64,000 nt of DNA from Jiella avicenniae (GTDB lineage Bacteria; Pseudomonadota; Alphaproteobacteria; Rhizobiales; Rhizobiaceae). Positions 54,979 through 63,899 of the stretch are shown here, piece after piece. A program made the position numbers and the translations under genes. Below the pieces are notes generated by a model. The model was not told where the DNA came from and searched no databases. It saw nothing but the letters and a program-made list of their open reading frames with translations. Position 1 is the stretch's first letter, and each line of letters starts with the position of its first letter. The stretch spans positions 1 to 64,000 of the forward strand of contig NZ_JAJUWU010000028.1 in NCBI RefSeq assembly GCF_021390325.1, given 5' to 3'.

Positions 54979-55488
54979 TCAGCTCTGGAAGTGGCTTTCC
55001 ATGAAGTAGATCGACTTGTCGAGGCCGCGCCCGACCGCCGTCAGCAGGTCTTCCGTCAGCGGATCGCCGGCCTCCGAGGCTTCCTCGATCCCCTTCTCCA
55101 CCGCCGCGCTCCAGGTCGAATAGCTGTCGGTGAGGCGCTTCAGGTGATCCTCGGACTTGACGAGATCGAGCGGATAGGGCTCGAGCACCGAATTTTCGAC
55201 GGCCGCCTGCACGGTGCCGTGGGCCTGGCCGCCGAGCGCGGTCAGACGCTCCGCGATGGTGTCGACATAGCCCTCGGTCAATTCGTGCAGCTCGTCGAAC
55301 AGTTTGTGCACGGCGATGAAGTTCATCCCCTTGACGTTCCAGTGGGCCTGCTTGGTCTGATAGGTGATGTCGACCGCGGTGGCGAGATGCGTCTGCAGGA
55401 GTTCGACCATCGAGCCGCGGATGTTCTCGGAAATCGGATTCTTGGTCGGATGCAGCTTGGTCTTGCCGGTCTTGCTGGCCTTGGCCAT
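54979..55488 (-). CDS. dps: Dps-family DNA-binding ferritin-like protein
   Basis: This 169-residue mini-ferritin has the ferroxidase ligands in TKQAHWNVKGMNFIAVHKLFDE and HELTEGYVDTIAERLTALGG. A Lys-rich N-terminal tail (MAKASKTGKTKLHPTKN) may bind DNA. Dps stores iron with hydrogen peroxide as oxidant and shields DNA in starvation. A strong AAGGAG precedes the ATG. It has its own terminator and is probably induced by stress. Confidence 0.92.
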   Translation of the reverse strand: MAKASKTGKTKLHPTKNPISENIRGSMVELLQTHLATAVDITYQTKQAHWNVKGMNFIAVHKLFDELHELTEGYVDTIAERLTALGGQAHGTVQAAVENSVLEPYPLDLVKSEDHLKRLTDSYSTWSAAVEKGIEEASEAGDPLTEDLLTAVGRGLDKSIYFMESHFQS

Positions 55489-55703
55489 GGATGGCTCCTT
55501 TCGGACGGTGAAAAACGATCGGGCGAGCCCGCGAAAAAGGGGCTCAGCCATTCAGGCTCGATAACCGGCAAGCTCCCCCGAGGTTCCGCGACGGGCCGTC
55601 AACGGACGCGAAACCGCGGCCGGCGGCCTGAACCATCAACGGCAAGCTTGTGCCGGACGCCCGATGCGCCAGATGGGCGTTCGACACGAAAAGGAGACAT
55701 CCC

Positions 55704-56378
55704 ATGAAGACGCTGCTCATCACCGGCGCGTCGAGCGGCATCGGTGCCGCCGCCGCCAAGCGCGCCGTCGAGGCCGGATACCGCGTCGGGCTCGCCGCCC
55801 GGCGCAAGGACAAGCTCGACGGCCTCGTCGCCGAACTCGGCGCGGACAATGCGCTCGCCGTTTCCTGCGACGTCACCGACTTAGCCTCCCAAAAGGCCGC
55901 GGTGGCAGCGGTGACCGAGCGTTTCGGCGGGCTCGACGCGCTCTTCGCCAATGCCGGCATCGGCTCGACGGGCGCCGGGACGGCCGGCGGCGACCCGGAG
56001 GAATGGCGCCAGATGGTGCTGACCAACGTCCTCGGCGTCATGTACAGCGTCAAGGCCGCGCATGAGGCGATTGTCGCCGCCAGGGGCCACATCCTCATCA
56101 CCAGCTCGGGTGCCGGCCGCAAGGTGCTCCCCGGCTCGGTCTATGGCGCGACCAAATGGGCGATGTCCGGCTATGGCGCCAATCTGCGCGAGGAAATGCG
56201 CGAGAAGCGCGTGAAGGTGACGCTGATCGAGCCCGGCATGGTCGACACGCCGTTCTTCGACGAGCCGAAACCCGGCGCGCTCGTCGCCGACGACATCGCC
56301 CGGGCCGTCGTCTACGCCCTGTCCCAGCCGGAAAACGTCCTCGCCGGCGAGATCTGGGTCGAGCCGCTCAACCTCTGA
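55704..56378 (+). CDS. Short-chain dehydrogenase/reductase
   Basis: This 224-residue classical SDR has the NAD(P) motif LITGASSGIGAAAAKRA, CDVTDLASQKAAV, LFANAGIGSTGAG and the catalytic Ser-Tyr-Lys (ITSSGAGRKVLPGSVYGATKWAMSG, reading Y155-type spacing). The AARRKDKL stretch with Arg suggests NADPH preference. The substrate is unknown. It starts at an ATG after AAGGAG, divergent from dps. Confidence 0.9.
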   Translation: MKTLLITGASSGIGAAAAKRAVEAGYRVGLAARRKDKLDGLVAELGADNALAVSCDVTDLASQKAAVAAVTERFGGLDALFANAGIGSTGAGTAGGDPEEWRQMVLTNVLGVMYSVKAAHEAIVAARGHILITSSGAGRKVLPGSVYGATKWAMSGYGANLREEMREKRVKVTLIEPGMVDTPFFDEPKPGALVADDIARAVVYALSQPENVLAGEIWVEPLNL

Positions 56379-56505
56379 CCGGACCCTAGTCGGCAGACTG
56401 CCCGGGTTGCCCGCCGCCCGAACGCAAGGGAATGGCGGGCCGGGAAAATCGCGCGGTGGCCGCGAGGACAGGCGAGCGAAGAGCGCGGCTTCGCTCCCGC
56501 AGGCC

Positions 56506-57117
56506 TCACCCCATGTGCTCCTTGATGCCCATGAAGGCCTTGTCGCCCCAGACCTCTTCGACCCGGGCATTGCGGCGGCATCCGGTGCGGTAGAACTTAT
56601 ACTTCACCGGATTCTTCTTGTAATAATCCTGGTGGTAACCTTCCGCATCCCAGAACTTCGGTGCGGCAGCGACCTCCGTCGCCACGGTGCCGAGATCTTT
56701 CTCGACCGCCGCCTCGGAAGCCTGCGCCGCCTTCAGCTGCGCGGGCGAGGTCGCATAGATCGCAGTCGTATAGGCGTGGCCGCGATCGCAGAACTGGCCG
56801 CCGGCATCGGTCGGATCGACCGAGTGCCAGAAGACCTCCAGCAGCTCGTCGTAGCTGACCTTCGAGGGGTCGTAGGTGATGCGGACCGCTTCGCGGAACC
56901 CTTCGTGATCGTAATAGGTCGGATTCTGCGCCTCGCCGCCGATATAGCCGGACGTCGTGTCGAGCACGCCGGCCAGATGATCGAAATCGCTTTCGACGCA
57001 CCAGAAGCAGCCGCCGGCGAAGATCGCCGTCTCGGTGTTCTGCGCCCCGGCCGGCATGGCGAAGCCGAGCGACAGCACGGCGGCGCCCGCGAGCGCCGAT
57101 GAGATTTTTCGCTTCAT
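56506..57117 (-). CDS. msrA: Exported peptide methionine sulfoxide reductase A
   Basis: This 203-residue protein repairs oxidised methionine. A Sec signal peptide (ISSALAGAAVLSLGFAMPAGAQ) is followed by the catalytic motif AIFAGGCFWCVESDFD (Cys37). Other segments are TSGYIGGEAQNPTY and YHQDYYKKNP. The C-terminal Cys in FYRTGC may be the resolving residue. Export shows that it works in the periplasm, probably on envelope proteins. The ATG at 57117 is preferred over ATG 57129. Confidence 0.9.
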   Translation of the reverse strand: MKRKISSALAGAAVLSLGFAMPAGAQNTETAIFAGGCFWCVESDFDHLAGVLDTTSGYIGGEAQNPTYYDHEGFREAVRITYDPSKVSYDELLEVFWHSVDPTDAGGQFCDRGHAYTTAIYATSPAQLKAAQASEAAVEKDLGTVATEVAAAPKFWDAEGYHQDYYKKNPVKYKFYRTGCRRNARVEEVWGDKAFMGIKEHMG

Positions 57118-57399
57118 TCCCGTCTCCATGATCGACCAAGAATCAAAATCGGCCGCCCCTGTCCGACCGACGCCTTTCGGCCGGACCGGGTTTCCGGGCT
57201 GTTTCCCGACCGTCGACGACGCGCTCGGCGGCAATCGTTGCTGCCGACGCCTCGCCAAGGCGGCCATATGGAAGGAACTTCGCACAAGATGCCGCGATTG
57301 TTTCAGCCCGGCGCCATCACTTCAGACGTGATCGGCGGAGCGGATGCGCCGGGCCGCGGCTCTGGCGGCGACCCGAAGTTTCGTGGAAGCGCCCGTGGC

Positions 57400-57825
57400 T
57401 CAGCCGCCGTCGGCTGCGAAACCTGCCGCTTCGATGCCGGCGGTCGCCGCGGCCTCGTCATTGTCCGAGGTATCGCCCGTCACGCCGACCGCGCCGAGGA
57501 TCTCGCCCCCCTGCCCTTTCACCAGCACGCCGCCCGGCACCGGCACGAGAACGCCCTTGGCGAGCGCGTTCATCGCCTGGATGAAATAGGCCTGTTCCTC
57601 GGCCCGCTTGTGAATGGCGCGGGAGCCCATGCCGAGGGCGATCGCGCCGTTGGCCTTGCCGATGGCGATGTCCGGCCGCATCCGCGACGAGCCGTCCGAG
57701 CGCTCGAGCGCGATGAGGGCGCCGCCCTGATCGAGCACGGCGACGGTCAGCGGCTTGAAGCCCTTGGCGATGCCGGTCTTGAGCGTCTCCGCGATGATGA
57801 TACGGGCCTTGTCGAGTGTCAGCAT
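57400..57825 (-). CDS. GlcG/HbpS-type heme-binding-like protein
   Basis: This 141-residue protein of the GlcG/HbpS superfamily has the segments PLTVAVLDQGGALIALERSDG, AIALGMGSRAIHKRAEEQAYF and GGVLVKGQGGEILGAVGVTGD. HbpS members bind heme and aid oxidative stress sensing; GlcG is part of glycolate operons. Neither partner is near, so the function is open. It is probably cytoplasmic. It comes between msrA and the OmpA-domain gene on the same strand. Confidence 0.82.
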   Translation of the reverse strand: MLTLDKARIIIAETLKTGIAKGFKPLTVAVLDQGGALIALERSDGSSRMRPDIAIGKANGAIALGMGSRAIHKRAEEQAYFIQAMNALAKGVLVPVPGGVLVKGQGGEILGAVGVTGDTSDNDEAAATAGIEAAGFAADGG

Positions 57826-57941
57826 GGTGTCTCCTCTGGTTGCGAGGCCGGACATAGGACCCGGCGGGGCGGCCGTCACCTCCTTTCGTCCCGCTTCGTG
57901 CCGTTCGAAGCAGACGGTCGGCCGCGATCGCCGCGACGCGC

Positions 57942-58712
57942 TCACCGGCCGACGAGGAGGATCTGCACCCGGCGGTTCTCCGCGCCTTCCGGATCATAGG
58001 GGTTCTTCAGGTCCCGCTCGCCCCGCCCCGACGCGACGAAACGGTCGCGCGGCAGCCCGGACGCGCGGACCAGCGCATCTGCCAGGGATTCCGCCCGCCG
58101 CCGGGAGAGCTCGAAATTATACGCGTCGCTGCCGGCCGCGTCCGTGTGGCCGAGAAGCACGAAGCGCTTGTCCTCAAGGCGCGGATCGGTCAGCGCGGTC
58201 GCAAGCTCGTAGATCTTGCCGTATTCCGACGACAGCGGCTGATCGTCGTTATAGGCGAAGAGCACCTCGATATCGATCGAAGGCAGCGGTTCGGACTCTT
58301 CCACCGCAATGCTGGCGACGGTCCCTCCGCCTTGCGCCGACGAACCGGCGGCGGCAGGCTCGGGATCTTCCTCGATGACGCCGAGATTCTGCAGATCGTC
58401 GAGCGAGAAGGATTTCGACGACTTCTTGGCGGTGCCGGCGCAGTCTGCACCGCCGCTGACGAGGCAGTCGCTCAGACGGTTGCCGGAAGAGGCCGGCATC
58501 TTCGTGGGCGGCCGGGGATCCGACGGCGCGACGGAATCGAGATCGAAACTGTCGAGGGTCATGGTCTGGGCCATCGAGGCGCCGCCGGACAAAGCGAGTG
58601 CCATCCCGGCTGCCGTGAGAAGTCGCAAGGCCCGCCGCGCGTCCGCGCAGGCCCGTCGCCCTGCCCGCATTCGGCCCGTTGCCAGGGTTTCCGTCGTCAT
58701 CGCCACCTCCAC
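57942..58712 (-). CDS. OmpA-domain exported protein
   Basis: This 256-residue protein has a signal peptide (RLLTAAGMALALSGGASMAQ), a linker of about 90 residues (KKSSKSFSLDDLQNLGVIEED) and a C-terminal OmpA-like peptidoglycan-binding domain. The domain carries IEVLFAYNDDQPLSSEYGKI, LLGHTDAAGSDAYNFELSRR, and RVQILLVGR at the end. The Asp and Arg that contact diaminopimelate are present. It would bind the cell wall in the periplasm. It starts four bases after the preceding gene's stop, so the two are one operon. Confidence 0.88.
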   Translation of the reverse strand: MEVAMTTETLATGRMRAGRRACADARRALRLLTAAGMALALSGGASMAQTMTLDSFDLDSVAPSDPRPPTKMPASSGNRLSDCLVSGGADCAGTAKKSSKSFSLDDLQNLGVIEEDPEPAAAGSSAQGGGTVASIAVEESEPLPSIDIEVLFAYNDDQPLSSEYGKIYELATALTDPRLEDKRFVLLGHTDAAGSDAYNFELSRRRAESLADALVRASGLPRDRFVASGRGERDLKNPYDPEGAENRRVQILLVGR

Positions 58713-58716
58713 CGTC

Positions 58717-60525
58717 TCAGTTCACCTTTTCGACCGAGCCGAACGCGTAGCCGACGCCACCCGGCAGCGTTGCCGTCGCCGAGCGGCGGTCGCTTTCCAG
58801 CATGTCGCGCACGTTGCGCAGCCAGCCGACGACGTCCTGGCTCGTCGGTTTCGCGACGCAGCTGGAACAGAACAGAACGATCTTGTTCAGCCCCAGCGGA
58901 TCGGCGTCCTGCAAAACGAGCTTCTTGCGGGTGCGGGGCGAGGCTTCATAGGACGTCGCGCCGCCCGAGGCGTCGCTGGTCTCGAAGATCTCGACCGGGA
59001 TCGGCGTGACCTTCCCCGCGCCGAAGCCGAAAAAGGCCGGGGTGCACTGGCGCACCAGAGCGCGCAGGGCGAGCCTGTCGCCGGTGCGTCCGACCGAGGG
59101 CGCGACCAAAAAGTCGAGGATCTCGCCGTCTTCCCGGCAGGCCGGGGGTTCCGGCGCCGCGATCGGCTCCGGCTCCGGTTCGACCGCGGCGAGGTCCGGC
59201 CCCGAGCCCGATCCGCCGCCCGAACCGTCGCCGGCGCCGGGCGTGACCGGCACGGGCACCGTCGGGATGGTCCCGTCGGCGCGCGGCGTCGGATCGGTGG
59301 AGACGCCGGATTCGGACCCGTCGGTTCCCGCAACCTTCGGCGGCCTGCCATCGGATGCGCCGTCCGACGCGGCGCCGTTTCCGCCCTCCCCGGACCGGGG
59401 CGCCTCGGCCCGATCGTCGGCGCCGGCGCCCACCGTCCCCGGCGCGTCGGACGTCTGCGGGTCCTCGGACCCGCGCGCCACAACGGGCTGCGGCTTCTCG
59501 CGGCAGGCGTCGAATTCCTCCGTCTCGGCCGCCACCGAGAAGCGCTGCCGCGACAGGAGCCGGCCGCGGGACTGCAGCGAGGCGAGGATGTCGAGCGTGT
59601 CGTCCGGCTGGTCCGGAACGGTGAAGGCGAGTTCGAGCGTCGCCGCGTCGCCGTCGGCCGCGGGCTCGCCGAGGAGGAGATCCGGCAGGTCCCGATCGAC
59701 CCGCCCGGCGCCGAAATCCATCTGGCCGGTGCCGTAATAGGAATCCTGGAACCGCTCGACCGCCCGGTCGAGGAAGGCACAATCGGGTTTCTTCTCGCCC
59801 TTCACATAGACCCCGGAAGCGCTCTTCAGCCGCGGCGCGAGGGCCTGCAGCGCCAGGCTGTAGGCCCCTTCGAGGGTCAGATAGTCGCGCGAACTGCGGC
59901 TGTCGGGACGCGGCTCGAGGCTGTCGAGGGCGAGGTTGAAGGCGATGCTGCGATTGCAGCCATAGGCTCCGCCGGCGCCGCGGGCGAAGACCGAAAGGTC
60001 GATGCGCGCCACGCCCGGCTCCGGGCGCGAGGCCTTGAGGACGATCGGCAGCGTCGACGAGCCGAGGCGGTCGAGCGCCGTCGCGAGCTGGTTCTGGTCG
60101 GGAGAGCCGAGCCCGGCGATCGGGGCGAGCGCCCCGGCATCGCCCGCGGCACTGACGTCGACCGCCACCCGTCTCGCTTCCCGCAGGCCCGTCAGCACCA
60201 GCTGGTTGATGCGCTGGCGGTCGTTGGCGGAAAAATGCGGATCGGCGATCGGCAGGCCGTAGAAGGTGACGGTGTAGGGCCTTGCCTCCTCCGGCCCGAT
60301 GCAGTTGCGCGTGACGACGTCGGCGACGGTGTCCCGCAGCCGCTCCTCGATCAGGGCGAGCGTGTCGTCCGATCCCGCCGCCCGGGCATCCGAGCCCAGC
60401 GTCGACCAGACGGTGGCCGCGACGGCGAGGGCCGTCAATGCGCGCGCGAGACCGCGGGCGGCCCGGGCCGCGAAAGACGACCCCGCAACCGGATTGCCGA
60501 ACGCCAACGAACCAACTCCAGCCAT
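58717..60525 (-). CDS. Large exported protein of unknown function
   Basis: This 602-residue protein has a signal peptide (LARALTALAVAATVWSTL). The N-terminal region to about residue 330 includes IEERLRDTVADVVTRNC and NDRQRINQLVLTGLREAR, with a cysteine near each end. A low-complexity linker of about 110 residues is Gly, Asp, Pro and Thr rich. The C-terminal domain (FFGFGAGKVTPIPVEIFETS to LGLNKIVLFCSSC) has the look of DUF4384-type domains that accompany caspase-like and protease genes, which I offer as inference only. It lies between the protease-like and OmpA-domain genes. Confidence 0.8.
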   Translation of the reverse strand: MAGVGSLAFGNPVAGSSFAARAARGLARALTALAVAATVWSTLGSDARAAGSDDTLALIEERLRDTVADVVTRNCIGPEEARPYTVTFYGLPIADPHFSANDRQRINQLVLTGLREARRVAVDVSAAGDAGALAPIAGLGSPDQNQLATALDRLGSSTLPIVLKASRPEPGVARIDLSVFARGAGGAYGCNRSIAFNLALDSLEPRPDSRSSRDYLTLEGAYSLALQALAPRLKSASGVYVKGEKKPDCAFLDRAVERFQDSYYGTGQMDFGAGRVDRDLPDLLLGEPAADGDAATLELAFTVPDQPDDTLDILASLQSRGRLLSRQRFSVAAETEEFDACREKPQPVVARGSEDPQTSDAPGTVGAGADDRAEAPRSGEGGNGAASDGASDGRPPKVAGTDGSESGVSTDPTPRADGTIPTVPVPVTPGAGDGSGGGSGSGPDLAAVEPEPEPIAAPEPPACREDGEILDFLVAPSVGRTGDRLALRALVRQCTPAFFGFGAGKVTPIPVEIFETSDASGGATSYEASPRTRKKLVLQDADPLGLNKIVLFCSSCVAKPTSQDVVGWLRNVRDMLESDRRSATATLPGGVGYAFGSVEKVN

Positions 60526-60728
60526 GCCAATCCTTTCGTCACGTCGCGCCGGCAGTGGAAACGCCAGAGCCGCCTTCGCAGAATGCCGCCCCGGCCCCGC
60601 CGAGCCGTTTCCGTCTCCGACCGTCCGGCGGACGAACCGGCCCGATGGGCGCTTCGCGATCCGAAGCCGGTTCGACCGCGGCTCGGGCGAATGGGTTGGA
60701 CAGCCATCGTCTCATGTGTGAGCCGCCA
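60526..60728. other. Gap inside the exported three-gene cluster
   Basis: A 203-base space separates the protease-like gene from the 602-residue gene. I see no terminator. An internal promoter is possible, so the operon assignment for the first gene is less sure than for the other two. Confidence 0.4.
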
Positions 60729-62486
60729 TCATTTCCTGGCGCATGGCAGCGCCGCCGGGCCGAACCTCGCCGAACAGGCGATCTGCCCGATCACCTGCTG
60801 CGCCTCGCGGGACGCGCGGCCGTCCGGCCCGAGACGAAAGCGCATCCGCACCGTCGCGGCCGTATCGCCGCCGTCGAGGGCGAAGTTGTAGAAACCCGAA
60901 CGACGATCCGCCGCGACGCCGGAATAGACGAAGGCCCCCGCGAAGCTCTTGTCGTAGGTCACGTCGCGCCGGTCGAGAGCGTCCCGACGGGCTTTCTCGT
61001 CGGCATAAAGCGCCGCATCCCCCACCTCGATCTCGACGTCGAGATCGCCGAACCGATAGATCCTGAGGTCTGCCTGCTCGACGAGGGGCGCGGCGTCGGC
61101 GACCACGGCGGCGGAAAAACGGCTCCAATCCGTCGAGGCGGCGGAACCGGCCGGGGAAAGCGACGCGGTGACCGCACCCGGCGCCTGCGGTGTTGGCTCC
61201 GGCGGCAGCGCGACGCCGCGCTTGTCGGCGGCGATGGCGGCTCTCGCGGCCGGCGGCAGGTCGGCGATCTTCATGTCCTTCGGCAGAAGCCACGAGATCA
61301 TCGGCGTCAGCCGCAGGACGCTCTGGCTCGCCCGCTGGCCGTCATAGGCCGCCTGGTTCCAGCCGGTGCGGGAGAAGACGAAGCTGGAAAACGGCTCGGT
61401 ATAGGTGTCGCTGACGTCGTCGAGCCAGGCCATGCGGGCGAGCGAGACGGCGAAGTCCTCCGACGGGATCGTCTGCGAGGCCCCCGCCCCGCAGAATGCG
61501 AGGGTCAGCGGCCGGTCATCGATGTCGTAGCCGAGGAAGACCTCGCCCTCCCTGGTCTTGCCGGAGGGGGATTCGACATAGGCGGACTGAAGCGCCGCGA
61601 CGCCGGAAAGATCCGTCCGGTAATGCAGCGCGAGCAGCTTTTCGCAGACGTTCCGGGTGATCGCCGCACGGTCGAGCCCGAGCATCGAGGCCGGCACCGG
61701 CGGCAACTCGCCGCCGAAGGCGACGACGTCGGCCACCGTCTCGATCGCCATCACCTCGTCCGGCCCCATGGCGACGATGCGGTCGATGACCAGCGGATCG
61801 ACGTTGAAGTCGGCGAGAAAGCGCACCAGCGTCGAGATGCCGAGCCGAAGGCCGCTCGCCTGGGTGTCGAGCCGCTCCTCGGCCGGCAAGGCGGCGATCG
61901 CGGCGGGCGAGATATAGGGCGAATGAAAGCCGATCCGGCCGCCGGGCTCGACGAAACGGTCGACATAGGTGCCGACGCCGCCGGTCGCGTGGAAGCTCGT
62001 GCCGCCGAGCCAGGCCAGCGCACAGGCCGACAGGCAGAGGCTGCCGTCCTCGACGATCGCCGCGACGTTTCTCTCCCGCATCACCCTGGCGATCGCGATG
62101 CCTTCGGTGAAGGTGCCGCCGGGGCTGTCGAGGCTGAGCATCGCGGCGGTGTTCTGGTAGTCGCATTCACGCGTCCGGCAGACCTCGTCGATCAGCGCCC
62201 CGAGCTTTCCCGCATCGCCCTTGGCCATCACGCCGGAGAGCGCGATCACCGGCTCCCCCCGGCTGGCGCTGAAGGCGTTGCGCAGAAGGCTGAAGTCGGC
62301 GGCGGCGGCGGGAGGCGGAAAGGCAGTCGGCACCACCACGGCAATCGACAAAAGCGCAGCCCTGAGAAGCGCTCCGGCCCGGTTCACAAGACCGGTGGTG
62401 AACCCGTGAAACGGAGTGCAATCAACGGTCGGTCCACAATCATCGGTCGACCGGGCCGCGGCAGCGACACCCAAGACATCCCGCAT
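60729..62486 (-). CDS. ClpP/SppA-fold secreted protease-like protein
   Basis: This 585-residue protein begins with about 35 residues and then a long hydrophobic stretch (LLRAALLSIAVVVPTAF) that acts as signal or anchor. The domain at residues 75-200 has the ClpP/crotonase-fold motifs LSLDSPGGTFTEGIAIA and SLCLSACALAWLGG, where Ser153 is in the position of the nucleophile, and GRIGFHSP with His188. The C-terminal 350 residues are not recognised. RBS AGGAGG precedes the ATG at 62486. It would be a periplasmic serine protease or a dead relative that binds peptides, acting with the two genes downstream. Confidence 0.82.
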   Translation of the reverse strand: MRDVLGVAAAARSTDDCGPTVDCTPFHGFTTGLVNRAGALLRAALLSIAVVVPTAFPPPAAAADFSLLRNAFSASRGEPVIALSGVMAKGDAGKLGALIDEVCRTRECDYQNTAAMLSLDSPGGTFTEGIAIARVMRERNVAAIVEDGSLCLSACALAWLGGTSFHATGGVGTYVDRFVEPGGRIGFHSPYISPAAIAALPAEERLDTQASGLRLGISTLVRFLADFNVDPLVIDRIVAMGPDEVMAIETVADVVAFGGELPPVPASMLGLDRAAITRNVCEKLLALHYRTDLSGVAALQSAYVESPSGKTREGEVFLGYDIDDRPLTLAFCGAGASQTIPSEDFAVSLARMAWLDDVSDTYTEPFSSFVFSRTGWNQAAYDGQRASQSVLRLTPMISWLLPKDMKIADLPPAARAAIAADKRGVALPPEPTPQAPGAVTASLSPAGSAASTDWSRFSAAVVADAAPLVEQADLRIYRFGDLDVEIEVGDAALYADEKARRDALDRRDVTYDKSFAGAFVYSGVAADRRSGFYNFALDGGDTAATVRMRFRLGPDGRASREAQQVIGQIACSARFGPAALPCARK

Positions 62487-62783
62487 CTTTCGGACCTCCT
62501 GCTCACAGGCCCACCCGCTTGAAGATCGCTTGACGAGGCCGGGTGAAGTCGCGCACGGCTTGCGCCGCACGATACCGTACTGCCCCAAGGGAACGTAGCA
62601 GCTTCCGGTCGGGCTGTGAATGTCACTTGCCCGACCTCTTGGCCTACTTGCGATTTCGGTTCAGGAAAGCCGCGAGATGCTTGAATCTATGCGCCAGCAC
62701 AGCCGGTGCCTTGGCCGCGCCGACGACGCGCACGGCTCCGAAGGATGCGACCGACGCCGCAAAGTCAACATTGCTTTGCCCAG
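62487..62783. other. Gap before the glycosyltransferase
   Basis: Just under 300 bases. A minus-strand frame of 64 codons (62644-62838) overlaps the glycosyltransferase end by 55 bases; its last residues, APAVLAHRFKHLAAFLNRNR, look protein-like but match nothing I know. I treat it as doubtful. Confidence 0.4.
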
Positions 62784-63899
62784 CTACTGCATAACAGAAC
62801 CAGCGCGCTCCGTAGCGGAACTCTGAAGTCGGCACCATTCCGCCATGTACAAGTCACGTTCGTCGACCAGATCGCGCGGATCCACCCGAAAATTCGCCGG
62901 TATGAACCCAGCGGATGCAAGACCCTTGCAGCAATTTTCGGAATCGATCAGATATGGCCCACGCAATCCCGAATGTACAGGCAGCGGACTCAACGCGGCA
63001 TAGATGTAATAGCTATCATAGGAATTGAGCGCACCGTCGATGGCGGGAAAGGTTGGACTGACCGCAAGGGACCGCGAGATATAAGCGATCCGCCGCGCAT
63101 TGCGACAGTAAACGACGTTATGCATCGCCGATCCGACACTTCCCACGATCTCCGTTGCGCTTGCGAATGCCGCAACTTGTTCCTCTAGCGTGGCCTGCGT
63201 CGGATCGAGAACTTCAAAGCCTTCGCTCTGGAGAGCCTTTTGCACCGTCCCCTCACCGAACACGGCTCCGACCCCCTGACCTCGACTGACGAAAATTCGC
63301 CTGCTCTGGGATGGGGTCTCGAACGATTTCGCAAGGTGCTGAAACGGAGTGACGAACGCTTCATGCACCGTGCCTCGCTCGACTGCAGCGACAGCTGGAA
63401 TGATCAGCGACCGAACACGAAAGCCCGTCCTCGCATCGACGAATCGAGCGTCGATACCCAGCAGCGAAAAAAACTTTCGGGCGAATTGCGGCACGGAGCC
63501 GCCGATCATCTGAAAGATGACCGGACCTTGGTACTGGTTCTGAACGATCCACCACAGCCGGGTGGTGCTCTCGACCATGAAGTGACCAAAATGTGGGAAC
63601 AGATATCCGCCGTAAGCGGCCTCACCACATTCCACCAACTCAAACGCCGATGGGTCAGCGTAGCTCTCGACGCACTCGCGGCTGGCACCACCCGCAACGC
63701 GCTGCAAACGCGACGCGGGTATAACGGTCCCCATCGGCCCGTAAACGCCGCCAAACATCTTCAAAGGGACGAGTGAAAGGACCTTCACCGGCGGAATCAG
63801 ACAGTTTGTGTGAGTTTCTACCCGGGGTCGAGACCCCGACCGGTCCTTGAGAATACTCGCTCGCTCCACCGGCGTCACAGTTCCCAAGACATGTCGCAT
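62784..63899 (-). CDS. Glycosyltransferase family 61 protein
   Basis: This 371-residue protein has GT61 features: GGYLFPHFGHFMVESTTRLW, RRIFVSRGQGVGAV, and ATEIVGSVGSAMHNVVYCRN near the end. Bacterial GT61 enzymes build capsular or exopolysaccharide side chains; the sugar is not predictable from sequence. Its codons are less GC-rich than the rest of the window, suggesting transfer. It is the last gene before the window edge, so a polysaccharide cluster may continue beyond it. Confidence 0.85.
   Translation of the reverse strand: MRHVLGTVTPVERASILKDRSGSRPRVETHTNCLIPPVKVLSLVPLKMFGGVYGPMGTVIPASRLQRVAGGASRECVESYADPSAFELVECGEAAYGGYLFPHFGHFMVESTTRLWWIVQNQYQGPVIFQMIGGSVPQFARKFFSLLGIDARFVDARTGFRVRSLIIPAVAAVERGTVHEAFVTPFQHLAKSFETPSQSRRIFVSRGQGVGAVFGEGTVQKALQSEGFEVLDPTQATLEEQVAAFASATEIVGSVGSAMHNVVYCRNARRIAYISRSLAVSPTFPAIDGALNSYDSYYIYAALSPLPVHSGLRGPYLIDSENCCKGLASAGFIPANFRVDPRDLVDERDLYMAEWCRLQSSATERAGSVMQ

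Noticed and set aside
62644-62838. A 64-codon minus-strand frame overlapping the glycosyltransferase end
   Set aside because: It overlaps the real gene by 55 bases, has no clear ribosome-binding site and no known relatives. It could be a frameshifted tail of GT61, but the enzyme already has a full-length end.
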